DNA of 61,570 nt from GAS188 sp044445965 (GTDB taxonomy: Bacteria; Pseudomonadota; Alphaproteobacteria; Rhizobiales; Beijerinckiaceae), in NCBI GenBank assembly GCA_044445965.1, contig JBIOEJ010000017.1:1-61570 (forward strand). The letters run 5' to 3'. The notes under the pieces are model-generated. The model was given only the letters and a program-made list of their open reading frames with translations. It searched no databases and had not been told where the DNA came from. Positions 37,462 through 46,263 of the stretch are shown piece after piece (position 1 is the first letter of the stretch; every line of letters starts with the position of its first letter). The translations under genes were made by a program, and so were the position numbers.

Positions 37462-39477
37462 CTATTCGGTGGCCGCGAAGCCCAGCGAATGCAAGGGCTC
37501 GACCGCCTTGCCGGAGAAATGATTGACGATCGGCTGCGGCGAGGAGGCCGAGAAATGTCCGGCGGCGGAGGCAGGCCGGGCAATCACGTCCTGAGCGACC
37601 CGCGGGAGGGTGGCATGCACGACCGCATTCGCCACCTTGATGGGCGCGGGGGACAAGCGATGCACCGGCACGAGCGCCGAGGTGTCGAAGAGCGAAGCGA
37701 GACCATCCCTTGCCGGGTCGCGCCGAGCCGGCTGCGGGCTCGCCGCGGCCGTCGGTTGATCGGTGCCGATCGCCTCCACATGAGACGCCGCCAAGGCGAA
37801 CTGGACCGGGCGGGCCGGCGGCAGCGGATGATCGAGGCGCACGACCTCGCCGGAAGAGGAGGGCTGCGCCCCCGCCGAGCCGGCGTCGCTCGCGGCCTCG
37901 GCAGGCTTTTGCGGAACATCGAGGCCGGCGGCCGGGGCGGCGATCGATCCGGTCGTCAGCTCGTCCGCCGCCGCGCCGAGCGGCTGGGATGCGAGCGCGA
38001 ACGCCTGCGGGCGGGCGGGCGGCAACGGATGGTCGATCGAGACGAGCGTTCCGGCTTCGTCCGACCGAGGCGCGTCCGCCGGCGCGCTGGTGGCCAGGCG
38101 AGGCTCGGCTGCGTCGAGATTGGTCGGTCGCACCGGCGGCAGCGGGATATCCACCAGGGAGGCGATATCGGCGAGCGTCTTCGGGCGACGCGGGGGCAGC
38201 GGCGCGTAGGCCGCGATGATCGATGCCGCGGCCGGCTTGCCGCCATCCTCATCGGTCGCGGCCGGGGAACGCGTCGCAATCGTCGTGCCCGTCTGCGCCT
38301 GGGCGTTGGAGCGCACCGCCACGGTCGTCCCGGTATCGGCCGCGCCGGTCGCGGTGGGTGCCGTATCGCCGTGCAGCGCACTGAGGAAGCTTGGAACCCC
38401 GGGGCTCGGCGCGGCGCTGGCGACCGCGACGGGCGCGGGCTTCGCCGGTTCGGCCGGCGTCGTCGACCGCAAGGTCGCTCCACGCAGCTGCGGCGAGGGG
38501 GAAGCCGCTACGGGCTGGGCGCTCGCGGAGGTTTGGTTCTGCGCCATGATGAGCGCATGGGCGCCATTGTCGTCGCCGTTCATCGGCAACAAGGAGGCGA
38601 CCTGGGTCGGCTGCCTCGCCGCCGCCGACCGCGACAGGCTGCTGCGTCCGCCGCTCGCCATCGCCGCGTCTTCGTCTTCGTCCGCGCCGCCGAACAGCGC
38701 CGCCCACAAGCTCTTATGATGCCCGCCGCCAAGCTGGGGCTCCGCATCCGCATAGGCAGAGTAGCCGGCAACCGTGCCGCCCGCCGCCAATATCTGGGCC
38801 TTGGCTAGGTCGTAGCCCGCGAAGGGATGTCCATCGGCCGGGATATGGACGGTCCGGCCGTCGGGGAACAGCCGCGCCAGTTGATCGCGCGTCATGCGCG
38901 GCCAGGCGCGCACGCTGCCGGCGTCGATATGAACGAAGGGCGAGCCCGAAGTCGGGTAGTAGCCGACACCGCCGCGCTGCAGCCGCATGGCGATCTCGCG
39001 CATGGTCGAGACGGGCACGTCCGGCAGGAAGGAATCCATCGCCTTGCCGAGCATGTGCTGGCTGTGCTCGGCGACGGCGCGCGAGCTGCGGCGCAGCATG
39101 GCGTTGGTCGCCGGCGAGCGATAGCCCGAGACCGCATGGAAGGGCTCTTGGGAACCGGTTTCCTGATGCACTTCCCAGAGGATGTCGAACAGCCTCGGGC
39201 TCATCGAGGTCGGTTCGTCGCGGCGCCAGTCGCGCAACAGCCAGCTCAGCTGCTTGATGCCTTCGGCGTCATAGACGCCGCTGCGTTTGAAGGTGACGGT
39301 CGCGCTCTCATTGGTATGGACGTTCAGGATCGAGATGGCGCGCGTATCGCCATTGGCGTCGGCCCCCTCCAGGGCAGCCGGAATCAGGGCAAACGCCGCC
39401 GAGAGCGCGAGGACCATGCCCGAAATGCGCGACGGCACGACGAAAGCGGTTGATCTCGGTCGCGAGGTCCTTGGCAA
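37462..39477 (-). CDS. DUF882 / M15-like peptidase domain protein with Pro-rich tail
   Basis: A 671-residue exported protein. After a signal segment (MVLALSAAFALIPAALEG), residues about 45-210 form a DUF882 (YcbK-like) domain with metal-ligand text SGYRSPATN, SQHMLGKAMDSF and PFVHIDAG, like M15 D-Ala-D-Ala peptidases acting on peptidoglycan. The remaining about 450 residues are low-complexity Ala/Pro/Ser. PLPPxRP occurs four times near residues 424, 443, 482 and 550, as in APLPPRRP, IPLPPVRP and HPLPPARP. The tail is probably a wall-spanning or binding region. It lies 174 bases downstream of the L,D-transpeptidase gene on the same strand. Confidence 0.87.
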   Translation of the reverse strand: MPRTSRPRSTAFVVPSRISGMVLALSAAFALIPAALEGADANGDTRAISILNVHTNESATVTFKRSGVYDAEGIKQLSWLLRDWRRDEPTSMSPRLFDILWEVHQETGSQEPFHAVSGYRSPATNAMLRRSSRAVAEHSQHMLGKAMDSFLPDVPVSTMREIAMRLQRGGVGYYPTSGSPFVHIDAGSVRAWPRMTRDQLARLFPDGRTVHIPADGHPFAGYDLAKAQILAAGGTVAGYSAYADAEPQLGGGHHKSLWAALFGGADEDEDAAMASGGRSSLSRSAAARQPTQVASLLPMNGDDNGAHALIMAQNQTSASAQPVAASPSPQLRGATLRSTTPAEPAKPAPVAVASAAPSPGVPSFLSALHGDTAPTATGAADTGTTVAVRSNAQAQTGTTIATRSPAATDEDGGKPAAASIIAAYAPLPPRRPKTLADIASLVDIPLPPVRPTNLDAAEPRLATSAPADAPRSDEAGTLVSIDHPLPPARPQAFALASQPLGAAADELTTGSIAAPAAGLDVPQKPAEAASDAGSAGAQPSSSGEVVRLDHPLPPARPVQFALAASHVEAIGTDQPTAAASPQPARRDPARDGLASLFDTSALVPVHRLSPAPIKVANAVVHATLPRVAQDVIARPASAAGHFSASSPQPIVNHFSGKAVEPLHSLGFAATE

Positions 39478-39650
39478 AACGTATCCCGCCGAATTTGCGT
39501 TTTCGCCGCAGCGGTTCTCAGCCCGCCGCGACTAACATTTAGCGTGATTAGTTAACGGATTGCAAATCCGCCGGAGACTGTCCTCATTGTGTCGACCTAC
39601 GAAGCAATCATGACGAAAGCGTGTCGAGGCCGCCCCATTTGCGCCGTGGC

Positions 39651-41573
39651 TCACTTGCGCGGGGAGAGCATCGCCTCGAGACGCGCATCGAGGTCGTAGA
39701 GGTCGCCGAACCGATGCAGCGTGCCGTCGGCGTCGGCGGCGAGGGTGAAATAGGCGAGGTGGACGGGAAGCTGCCTTGCGAGGTTGATGGTGCGTTCGGC
39801 GCCGCCGATCATCTTCTCGATGCGCCGCTCCGGCCAAGTCGTGCGATCGTTCAGCACATATTCGGCGAGCTTGAAGGGCTGGTCGACGCGCACGCAGCCA
39901 TGGCTGAAGGCCCGCTGCGCCTTGGCGAACAGGCCGCGCGTCGGCGTGTCGTGCAGATAGACCGAATGCTGGTTCGGGAACATGAACTTGATCCGTCCGA
40001 GCGCATTGCGTTCGCCTGGAGGCTGGCGGATCGAGATCTGGCTTCCGTGCCGCACCACCACATAGCCCTGCCGCTCGGCATAGAGCGGGTCGACGGCGAG
40101 CTTCGGCAGGAACTCCTGCTTCAAGATGGTCGGCGGGATGTACCAGGACGGGTTCACCACCAGGAACTTCATCTCTCCGGAGAAGATAGGCGTGGGCGAG
40201 GCCGGCTTGCCGACGATCACGCGCGCCTCATGCGCGAGCATGCCGCTATCGACATAGCGAAGCGCGAATTCGGGCAGATTGACCAGAATATAGCGGTCGC
40301 CGAGATCCGGAGGCAGCCAGCGCCAGCGCTCCATATTGGCGATGATGTCGGCTTCGACGCGCTTCGCCGAGAGCGCGGAGACGACGCGCCTGGCGGTCTG
40401 ATCGACGACCGAGCCGCGCCGCCCCTTGATCGTTTCGGGCGCAACGGAGGCGAGCTGCGTCTCGCTTGCGCTATCGGTCTTGGCGGGCGAGGGCGCGACC
40501 ATCTCGGCGCGCAGCTTGGCGAGCCCGGTGCGCAGATTGACATAGCCGTCGGCATGCGGGTTGAAGGCCTGGAGAGCGGAGCTCGCATCGGCTGCCCTGA
40601 TCAGCGTATCGAGCACGGATTCCGCGTTCGGCAGAAAGAGCTGCGGCGTGATCAATACGGAAAGGCGGCTCGGGTTGACCCTGGCGCCGCGCGCGTCGCG
40701 CGCATAGGCCAGCGCCGCCGCCGAGATGCGCCATTCGGCTTCGGCCACGTCTTCCGGGCGGGCCGAGGCGGCGGGCGTCGCGGCGGCCGCATAATCGTCG
40801 GGGTCGAGCCCCTCTTCCGCCGCATGCGCCAGCCGGTCGAGCAGCGCGAGCGAGGCTTCGGTCGGCGCGCCGTCGGCGTGCCAGATCGGCTTGAAGGCGC
40901 GCTTGTCGTAATAGGCCGCGAGCGCCAGGCGCTCGGGCTTGCCGAGGCGTGGGAACAAGGCGCTGGCGGAAGCTTTCGCGAAGGCGGCCCGCATGATGTC
41001 GGGGGTATGGTCCTCGACCGCGACCGGCGCGGGTGTCGGGACGGGCACGGACTCGCCCGCGGCTGGAGCGACGGGTGGCGAGGGCGCGGAGGCCACGGCG
41101 GGTGCCGACGATGCGGGCGGTGTCGGTGGGACGGCGGGCGCGGAGGCGGTTGCGCTCGAGCTCGGCGGGGCTTGCGGCGGCCGAGGATCGACGGGCGGCG
41201 CCGGCGTGCCGGCCGCTGCCTTGACCTCGGCCGCAGGCTTGGGCGATGCCGCTTCCGCCGTCGAGGCCGCTGCGGAAGCCGAGGTCTCGACGGATCCGCG
41301 GGGCGCGCCAGCGTCGAGGCCGAAGACCGGCGGCGGATAAGGGGGCAGCGGCACGTCGATCTCGAAAGGCGCCGGAGCGGAGGCCGGCGAAGCAACGGCG
41401 CCGCCGGCCGCCCGCTCGCCGAGCACCGACTCGCCGATCCAGCGCGCGGTTTGCGACCAGTCGCGCGCATGCGAGGGAAGGATCGCGGCGAGCAGGACGG
41501 CGAGGCTGAGCCACGCCGGGGCCAAACCTCTACGAGGCGCCGGACGACGACAGTCGATCTCGCGCGGCAGCAT
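39651..41573 (-). CDS. L,D-transpeptidase (YcbB-like)
   Basis: A 640-residue periplasmic enzyme with an N-terminal signal (APAWLSLAVLLAAILPSHA), a long Ala/Pro-rich linker containing PLPPYPPP, a scaffold domain (FPRLGKPERLALAAYYDKRA), a peptidoglycan-binding-like region and a YkuD catalytic domain. Catalytic Cys lies in AFSHGCVRVDQPFKLAEYVL (about 583-602), with His upstream in SVYLHDTP. It makes 3-3 cross-links in peptidoglycan or attaches proteins, a major route in this order. The C-terminal VHLAYFTLAADADGTLHRF is typical of YcbB-type proteins. Confidence 0.93.
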   Translation of the reverse strand: MLPREIDCRRPAPRRGLAPAWLSLAVLLAAILPSHARDWSQTARWIGESVLGERAAGGAVASPASAPAPFEIDVPLPPYPPPVFGLDAGAPRGSVETSASAAASTAEAASPKPAAEVKAAAGTPAPPVDPRPPQAPPSSSATASAPAVPPTPPASSAPAVASAPSPPVAPAAGESVPVPTPAPVAVEDHTPDIMRAAFAKASASALFPRLGKPERLALAAYYDKRAFKPIWHADGAPTEASLALLDRLAHAAEEGLDPDDYAAAATPAASARPEDVAEAEWRISAAALAYARDARGARVNPSRLSVLITPQLFLPNAESVLDTLIRAADASSALQAFNPHADGYVNLRTGLAKLRAEMVAPSPAKTDSASETQLASVAPETIKGRRGSVVDQTARRVVSALSAKRVEADIIANMERWRWLPPDLGDRYILVNLPEFALRYVDSGMLAHEARVIVGKPASPTPIFSGEMKFLVVNPSWYIPPTILKQEFLPKLAVDPLYAERQGYVVVRHGSQISIRQPPGERNALGRIKFMFPNQHSVYLHDTPTRGLFAKAQRAFSHGCVRVDQPFKLAEYVLNDRTTWPERRIEKMIGGAERTINLARQLPVHLAYFTLAADADGTLHRFGDLYDLDARLEAMLSPRK

Positions 41574-41693
41574 CTTGAATCGGTGTCCATCCGATGGCGG
41601 TCAGCGCAGCAGCATCAGCACGGATCGTGTCGATTACAAGGGGATAGCGGTCATTTTTCGTCACATTGGCGCGATTTTGCGCGACTGTTGCTT

Positions 41694-43187
41694 TCATGCC
41701 GCGTCGGAGACGTCCGGCGGCGAGGCGCCATCATCGAGCCCATATTGCTTGAGCTTGCGATACAGCGTGGAACGGCCGATCTTCAACCGGCGAGCCACTT
41801 CCGTGAGATGTCCGCGATAGTGGGACTTGGCGAAACGGATGATCTCGGCTTCGAGCTCTTCGATGTCGCGCACATCGCCGTGCTCGTCGAGCAGCTTGAG
41901 CACATTGGGATCGCGGACCTCGATTCGCACCGCATCGGGAGCGCGTTCGGGAAAGGCGGGGGCCGCTTCGGTCCGGATGGGAGGAACCCTGACCGGAAAT
42001 CCGGCCACTTGCGCCGCGATCTGCGGCAGTTCGGCAACGGTTATCTCGTCCGAATCGCTCAGCACGACGGCGCGAAACACGGCGTTCTCGAGCTGGCGGA
42101 CATTGCCCGGCCATTCGAAGCTCGTGATCAGCGCCATGGCCTCGGCCGAGAAGCCGCGAATGCGCTTTTTCTCGCTCGCCGCGAAATGGGCGAGGAAAGC
42201 GCGAGCCAGGTCGGGCACGTCCTCGCGCCTCGCCCGCAGCGGTGGAATGCCGATCGGGAACACGTTCAACCGGTAGAACAGATCTTCGCGGAAGCGCCCG
42301 TGCCTGACGAGTTCGATGAGGTTGCGGTTGGTGGCGGAGATGATGCGGACATCGACCTTCACGGTCTTGCGGCCGCCCACCGGATCGACCTCGCCGTGCT
42401 GGATGGCGCGCAGCAGCTTGGCTTGAGCGGCAAGCGGCAATTCGCCGACCTCGTCGAGGAACAGCGTGCCGCCATTCGCCTCGACGAACTTGCCGGCGTG
42501 CTTTTCGGTGGCGCCGGTGAAGGCGCCCTTCTCATGGCCGAAGAGCAGGGATTCGACGAGGTTTTCCGGGATCGCTCCGCAATTGACCGTGACGAACGCC
42601 TTGCCCCGCCGGTCGCTGGCGCCCTGGATGGCGCGCGCCACGAGCTCCTTGCCGACACCTGATTCGCCTTCGATGAGCACGGGGATCGACGATTTCGCGG
42701 TCCGCTCGCCCAGGCGGATGACGCGCTCCATCTCCGGGCTCTTGGTGACCAAGTCCTTGAAGGTGAGATTGTTGCTCGCCTGGCGGCTGATGCGTCGAAC
42801 CTCGCTCTCCAGCGCGTCGATGCGCAGCGCATTCTTGATCGAGACCTGCAGGCGCTCCGCGCCGACCGGCTTCACCACGAAATCGGCCGCGCCTGCCCGC
42901 ATCGCCGAGATGACGGTGTCGATCGAGCCATGCGCCGTCTGCACGATGACCGGCTTGCCGATGCCGCGCTCGCGCATCTGAGCCAGCACGCCCATGCCGT
43001 CGAGATCCGGCATGACGAGATCGAGCACGACGATATCGATGTCGCCGCCTTGCGCGCCGGTGAGCCGCGCCAGCGCCTCGGCGCCGTCGGCCGCGATCAC
43101 GGGATCATAGCCGAGCCGGCGGACCATCGCCTCGAGCAGGCGTCGCTGGACGGGGTCGTCGTCCACAAGCAGAATTGTGTGAGGCAT
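41694..43187 (-). CDS. NtrC-family sigma-54-dependent response regulator
   Basis: A 497-residue regulator with a receiver (acceptor Asp in VVLDLVMPDLDG, about 55; Lys in VVKPVG), a sigma-54 AAA+ domain (Walker A GESGVGKELVARAI about 165-178; GAFTGAT about 225; Walker B GGTLFLDEVGEL), and a C-terminal Fis-type helix-turn-helix (LTEVARRLKIGRSTLYRKLK). It would activate sigma-54 promoters on phosphorylation. No kinase gene adjoins it. The family start is ATG 43187 (MPHTILLVDDD) with ggag upstream; the longer frame starts at 43217. Confidence 0.92.
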   Translation of the reverse strand: MPHTILLVDDDPVQRRLLEAMVRRLGYDPVIAADGAEALARLTGAQGGDIDIVVLDLVMPDLDGMGVLAQMRERGIGKPVIVQTAHGSIDTVISAMRAGAADFVVKPVGAERLQVSIKNALRIDALESEVRRISRQASNNLTFKDLVTKSPEMERVIRLGERTAKSSIPVLIEGESGVGKELVARAIQGASDRRGKAFVTVNCGAIPENLVESLLFGHEKGAFTGATEKHAGKFVEANGGTLFLDEVGELPLAAQAKLLRAIQHGEVDPVGGRKTVKVDVRIISATNRNLIELVRHGRFREDLFYRLNVFPIGIPPLRARREDVPDLARAFLAHFAASEKKRIRGFSAEAMALITSFEWPGNVRQLENAVFRAVVLSDSDEITVAELPQIAAQVAGFPVRVPPIRTEAAPAFPERAPDAVRIEVRDPNVLKLLDEHGDVRDIEELEAEIIRFAKSHYRGHLTEVARRLKIGRSTLYRKLKQYGLDDGASPPDVSDAA

Positions 43188-43333
43188 CGGGCTCCGCAGC
43201 GCCAGGCTGTTGTGCATTCCGTTTCGGGACGATCCTGCTACGTGGCGGTAAAGTCGCGGTTAACGCTAACGGTCGCAGTCGCCCCGATCCGGCGCGCGCG
43301 ACTGTATGTTGAATAGCCGAGCCCGGTCGGCGT

Positions 43334-45232
43334 ATGTGGGCCGACGCCGCCCCGATGCCGAATGAGGTGATGATCGTGCCGAGATCGAGTCCGACGAGTG
43401 AGGAAGCATCAAACGTGCGTGCGCGTGATGCAGCGCCGGCTTCGGCGAAGGCCGGCTTCGGCGCCCTGCCGGAATGGAACCTCGCCGATCTCTACCCGGC
43501 GATGGATGCACCGGAACTGCGGCGCGACCTCGCGCATGCGGAAGAGGAGTGCAAGGCATTCGCGGCGGCTTATCGGGGCAAGCTCGCGGATCTGCTCGCC
43601 GGCAAGAAGGCGAGCGCCGCGCTGCATGCGGCGATCGCGCGTTACGAGAAGCTCGACGAGGTCATGAACCGCGTGATGTCCTATGTCGGGCTCGTCTATG
43701 CCGGCGACACCGGCGACCCCATCCGCGCCAAGCTCTATGGCGACACGCAGGAGCGGTTGACGGCCGCGGGCTCCGATATCCTGTTCTTCCAGCTCGAGCT
43801 CAATCAATTGGACGACAAGGCGCTGATGAAGGCCGGCGCGAAAGCGCCGCTGTCGCGGTATCGCCCTTGGCTCGAGGATATCAGGCGCGAAAAGCCCTAC
43901 CAGCTCGAGGACAAGCTGGAGCGCCTCTTCCTCGAGAAATCGGTGAGCGGGGCCTCGGCCTGGAACCGGCTGTTCGACGAGACCATGGCCGCCTTGCGCT
44001 TCGACGTCGAGGGCGAGGAGCTGACGCTCGAGCCGACCCTCAACAAGCTCCAGAGCACGGACGCCAAGGTGCGCAAGCGCGCCGCCGAGGCGCTGGCCAA
44101 GGTGTTCAAGGAGAATCTGCGGGTCTTCACCCTCATCACCAACACGCTCGCCAAGGACAAGGATATCTCCGATCGGTGGCGCGGCTTCAAGGACGTGGCC
44201 GATGCCCGCCATTTGTCGAATCGCGTCGAGCCCGAAGTGGTCGAGGGGCTGGTCGCCTCGGTGCGCGCCGCCTATCCGCGCCTGTCCCACCGCTATTACA
44301 AGCTGAAAGCCCGCTGGTTCGGCGAGGCGGCGCTCGAATTCTGGGACCGCAACGCGCCGCTTCCGAAAGTCGAGAGCCGCATCATCCGCTGGGACGAGGC
44401 GAAGCACATGGTGCTTTCCGCCTACGGCGATTTCGCGCCGCAAATGGCAAAGATCGCCGAGCGCTTCTTCGACGAACGCTGGATCGACGCGCCGGTGCGC
44501 CCGGGCAAGGCGCCGGGCGCCTTCTCGCATCCGACCGTGCCTTCCGCGCACCCCTATGTGCTGCTCAACTACCAGGGCAAGCCGCGCGACGTGATGACGC
44601 TCGCTCACGAGCTCGGCCACGGCGTGCATCAGGTGCTCAGCGCGCCGAACGGCGCGCTGATGGCGAATGCGCCGCTGACGCTCGCCGAGACGGCCTCCGT
44701 GTTCGCCGAGATGCTGACCTTCCGCAAGCTCCTGGGCGAGACCAGGAGCGTCGCCCAGCGCAAGGTGATGCTGGCCCAGAAGGTCGAGGACATGATCAAT
44801 ACGGTGGTGCGCCAGATCGCCTTCTATTCGTTCGAGCGCGAGGTCCATAACAGGCGCAAGGCGGGCGAGCTCACCGCCGATCAGCTCTGCGCCACCTGGA
44901 TGCGAGTGCAGGGCGAGAGTCTCGGCCCCGCCATCCGCCTGGGATCGGGCTACGAGACCTTCTGGACCTACGTCTCCCACTTCATCCATGCGCCCTTTTA
45001 TGTCTACGCCTACGCCTTCGGGGATTGCCTCGTGAACTCGCTTTTCGCCATCTACGAGAAGGCGCATGCGGGTTTCGCCGAGGCTTATTTCGACATGCTC
45101 AAGGCGGGCGGGACCAAGCACCATGGCGAGCTTCTCGCGCCCTTCGGGCTCGATGCGCGGGATCCCTCTTTCTGGGAGGCGGGCTTGTCCCTGATCGAGC
45201 GCATGATCGTCGAGCTCGAGGCGATGGAGTGA
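43334..45232 (+). CDS. M3 family oligoendopeptidase F
   Basis: A 632-residue zinc metallopeptidase of the PepF type. The zinc motif HELGHGVHQ is at about 422-430, and the third ligand Glu lies in LAETASVFAEML. The N-terminal helical part (NLADLYPAMDAPELRRDLAH) is typical. It degrades oligopeptides of about 7-17 residues in the cytosol. The ATG at 43334 is the most upstream; ATGs at 43358 and 43370 are possible. It is divergent from the NtrC-type gene, with a short gap. Confidence 0.95.
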   Translation: MWADAAPMPNEVMIVPRSSPTSEEASNVRARDAAPASAKAGFGALPEWNLADLYPAMDAPELRRDLAHAEEECKAFAAAYRGKLADLLAGKKASAALHAAIARYEKLDEVMNRVMSYVGLVYAGDTGDPIRAKLYGDTQERLTAAGSDILFFQLELNQLDDKALMKAGAKAPLSRYRPWLEDIRREKPYQLEDKLERLFLEKSVSGASAWNRLFDETMAALRFDVEGEELTLEPTLNKLQSTDAKVRKRAAEALAKVFKENLRVFTLITNTLAKDKDISDRWRGFKDVADARHLSNRVEPEVVEGLVASVRAAYPRLSHRYYKLKARWFGEAALEFWDRNAPLPKVESRIIRWDEAKHMVLSAYGDFAPQMAKIAERFFDERWIDAPVRPGKAPGAFSHPTVPSAHPYVLLNYQGKPRDVMTLAHELGHGVHQVLSAPNGALMANAPLTLAETASVFAEMLTFRKLLGETRSVAQRKVMLAQKVEDMINTVVRQIAFYSFEREVHNRRKAGELTADQLCATWMRVQGESLGPAIRLGSGYETFWTYVSHFIHAPFYVYAYAFGDCLVNSLFAIYEKAHAGFAEAYFDMLKAGGTKHHGELLAPFGLDARDPSFWEAGLSLIERMIVELEAME

Positions 45233-45469
45233 GGGGGACCGGATCTGAAGGGCGTTCGCCCAGTTGAAGGTTTTCAGTCTAAACTGCTGTCAGCGGCCCT
45301 TGGGCGCTGGCGGCGGCAAGTCCTTTTCGTCGGCAAACAGAGAGACAGGCGCGCGTTGCCACAGAACACGCACTCAAGACAAGGAATCCCCTCGCCGTGT
45401 TTCCACGACGAGGGTAATCCTTCAGTGATATAAAGCCACGGCCTGAACTATCGCTGCTCCCCTTTACAT
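45233..45469. other. intergenic gap without supported gene
   Basis: Nothing protein-like is seen between the M3 peptidase and the toxin-antitoxin operator. A weak cac/gag-flanked stretch near 45300-45400 has no name that I can give. Confidence 0.35.
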
Positions 45470-45488
45470 GTTATACATTTCGTATAAC
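45470..45488. promoter_or_regulatory. palindromic operator of the AbrB/Doc module
   Basis: Perfect inverted repeat gttatac-atttc-gtataac, AT-rich against GC-rich surroundings and 40 bases before the antitoxin ATG. The arms overlap probable -10-like text (ttatac). Toxin-antitoxin pairs usually autoregulate at such sites. Confidence 0.75.
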
Positions 45489-45527
45489 CGGAGGGGGGGT
45501 CTTGAGAGTCGTTGAAAGGAGCTTCCC

Positions 45528-45788
45528 ATGAACGAAGCCACGCGCGACGTCGAAGCAGCCTCGACAGTCCTGCAGATCAGGCGGATCGGGAATTCGGTTG
45601 GCCTGATCCTGCCGAAGGAGCTCCTCGCACGGCTCAAGCTCAAGGAGGGCGACAAGCTGCACGTCGTCGAGCAGCCGGAGCGCGCCTTCAAGCTCAGCCC
45701 CTACGACGAGAAGCACGCCAAGGCGATGGAGATCGCACGGCGGGCCTTTCGCACTTATGCCAATACCTTCCGAGAGCTCGCCAAATGA
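45528..45788 (+). CDS. AbrB/MazE/SpoVT family antitoxin
   Basis: An 86-residue antitoxin with an N-terminal SpoVT-AbrB swapped-hairpin domain: LQIRRIGNSVGLILPKELLA (about 14-33), then LKLKEGDKLHVVEQPERAF. The C-terminal helix (EIARRAFRTYANTFRELAK) should wrap the toxin. It would bind the palindrome upstream. A strong Shine-Dalgarno (aaaggag) precedes the ATG. Its stop overlaps the toxin start by 4 bases, the tight coupling expected of such pairs. Confidence 0.92.
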   Translation: MNEATRDVEAASTVLQIRRIGNSVGLILPKELLARLKLKEGDKLHVVEQPERAFKLSPYDEKHAKAMEIARRAFRTYANTFRELAK

Positions 45789-46171
45789 ACGAGCCGATTT
45801 GGCTCGATTTGGATATCGTTCTTGACATTCATGCGGAGCAACTAGCGCTTTTCGGCGGCAAGGATGGGCTGAGAGATGCCGGTTTGCTGCAATCGGCATT
45901 GGCGCGACCGCAAAACAAGTTCACCTATGCTGAAAACGACCTTGCGCCGCTCGCCGCGGCTTACGCATTCGGCATCGCTCGCAACCACGCCTTCATCGAC
46001 GGTAACAAGCGCGCCGCATTCGCCGCCCTCATCGTGTTCCTCGGCCTCAACGGGGTCGAATTCCTCGTGGAGGAAGCGCAGGCAACCGCCATGATGCTCG
46101 CCCTTGCCGCCGGGGAAGTGGACGAAGAGGGTCTGGCGCGCTGGATCGGGGATAGTTGGCCGAAGGGCTGA
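45785..46171 (+). CDS. doc: Doc/Fic-fold death-on-curing toxin
   Basis: A 128-residue Doc-type toxin with the Fic-like motif NHAFIDGNKRAAF (about 76-88; HxFx(D)GNKR complete). Doc phosphorylates elongation factor Tu and halts translation. The N-terminus WLDLDIVLDIHAEQLALFGG and LRDAGLLQSALARP are hallmarks of the family. Pairing with an AbrB-type antitoxin instead of Phd is a known variant. The ATGA overlap couples it to the antitoxin. Confidence 0.94.
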   Translation: MNEPIWLDLDIVLDIHAEQLALFGGKDGLRDAGLLQSALARPQNKFTYAENDLAPLAAAYAFGIARNHAFIDGNKRAAFAALIVFLGLNGVEFLVEEAQATAMMLALAAGEVDEEGLARWIGDSWPKG

Positions 46172-46263
46172 GCGTGAAACGGATAGCGCGCTGCCTATGG
46201 CCGATATGATCTCGCCACCCCATCTTCCTGCGGCGCGTCCGTAACCGGCATCATCATGAGCGA

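Noticed and set aside
39621..42662. 1013-codon plus-strand frame opposite the L,D-transpeptidase and NtrC-type gene
   Set aside because: Spans two real opposite genes and their gap; low-complexity Arg/Gly text; no start signals.
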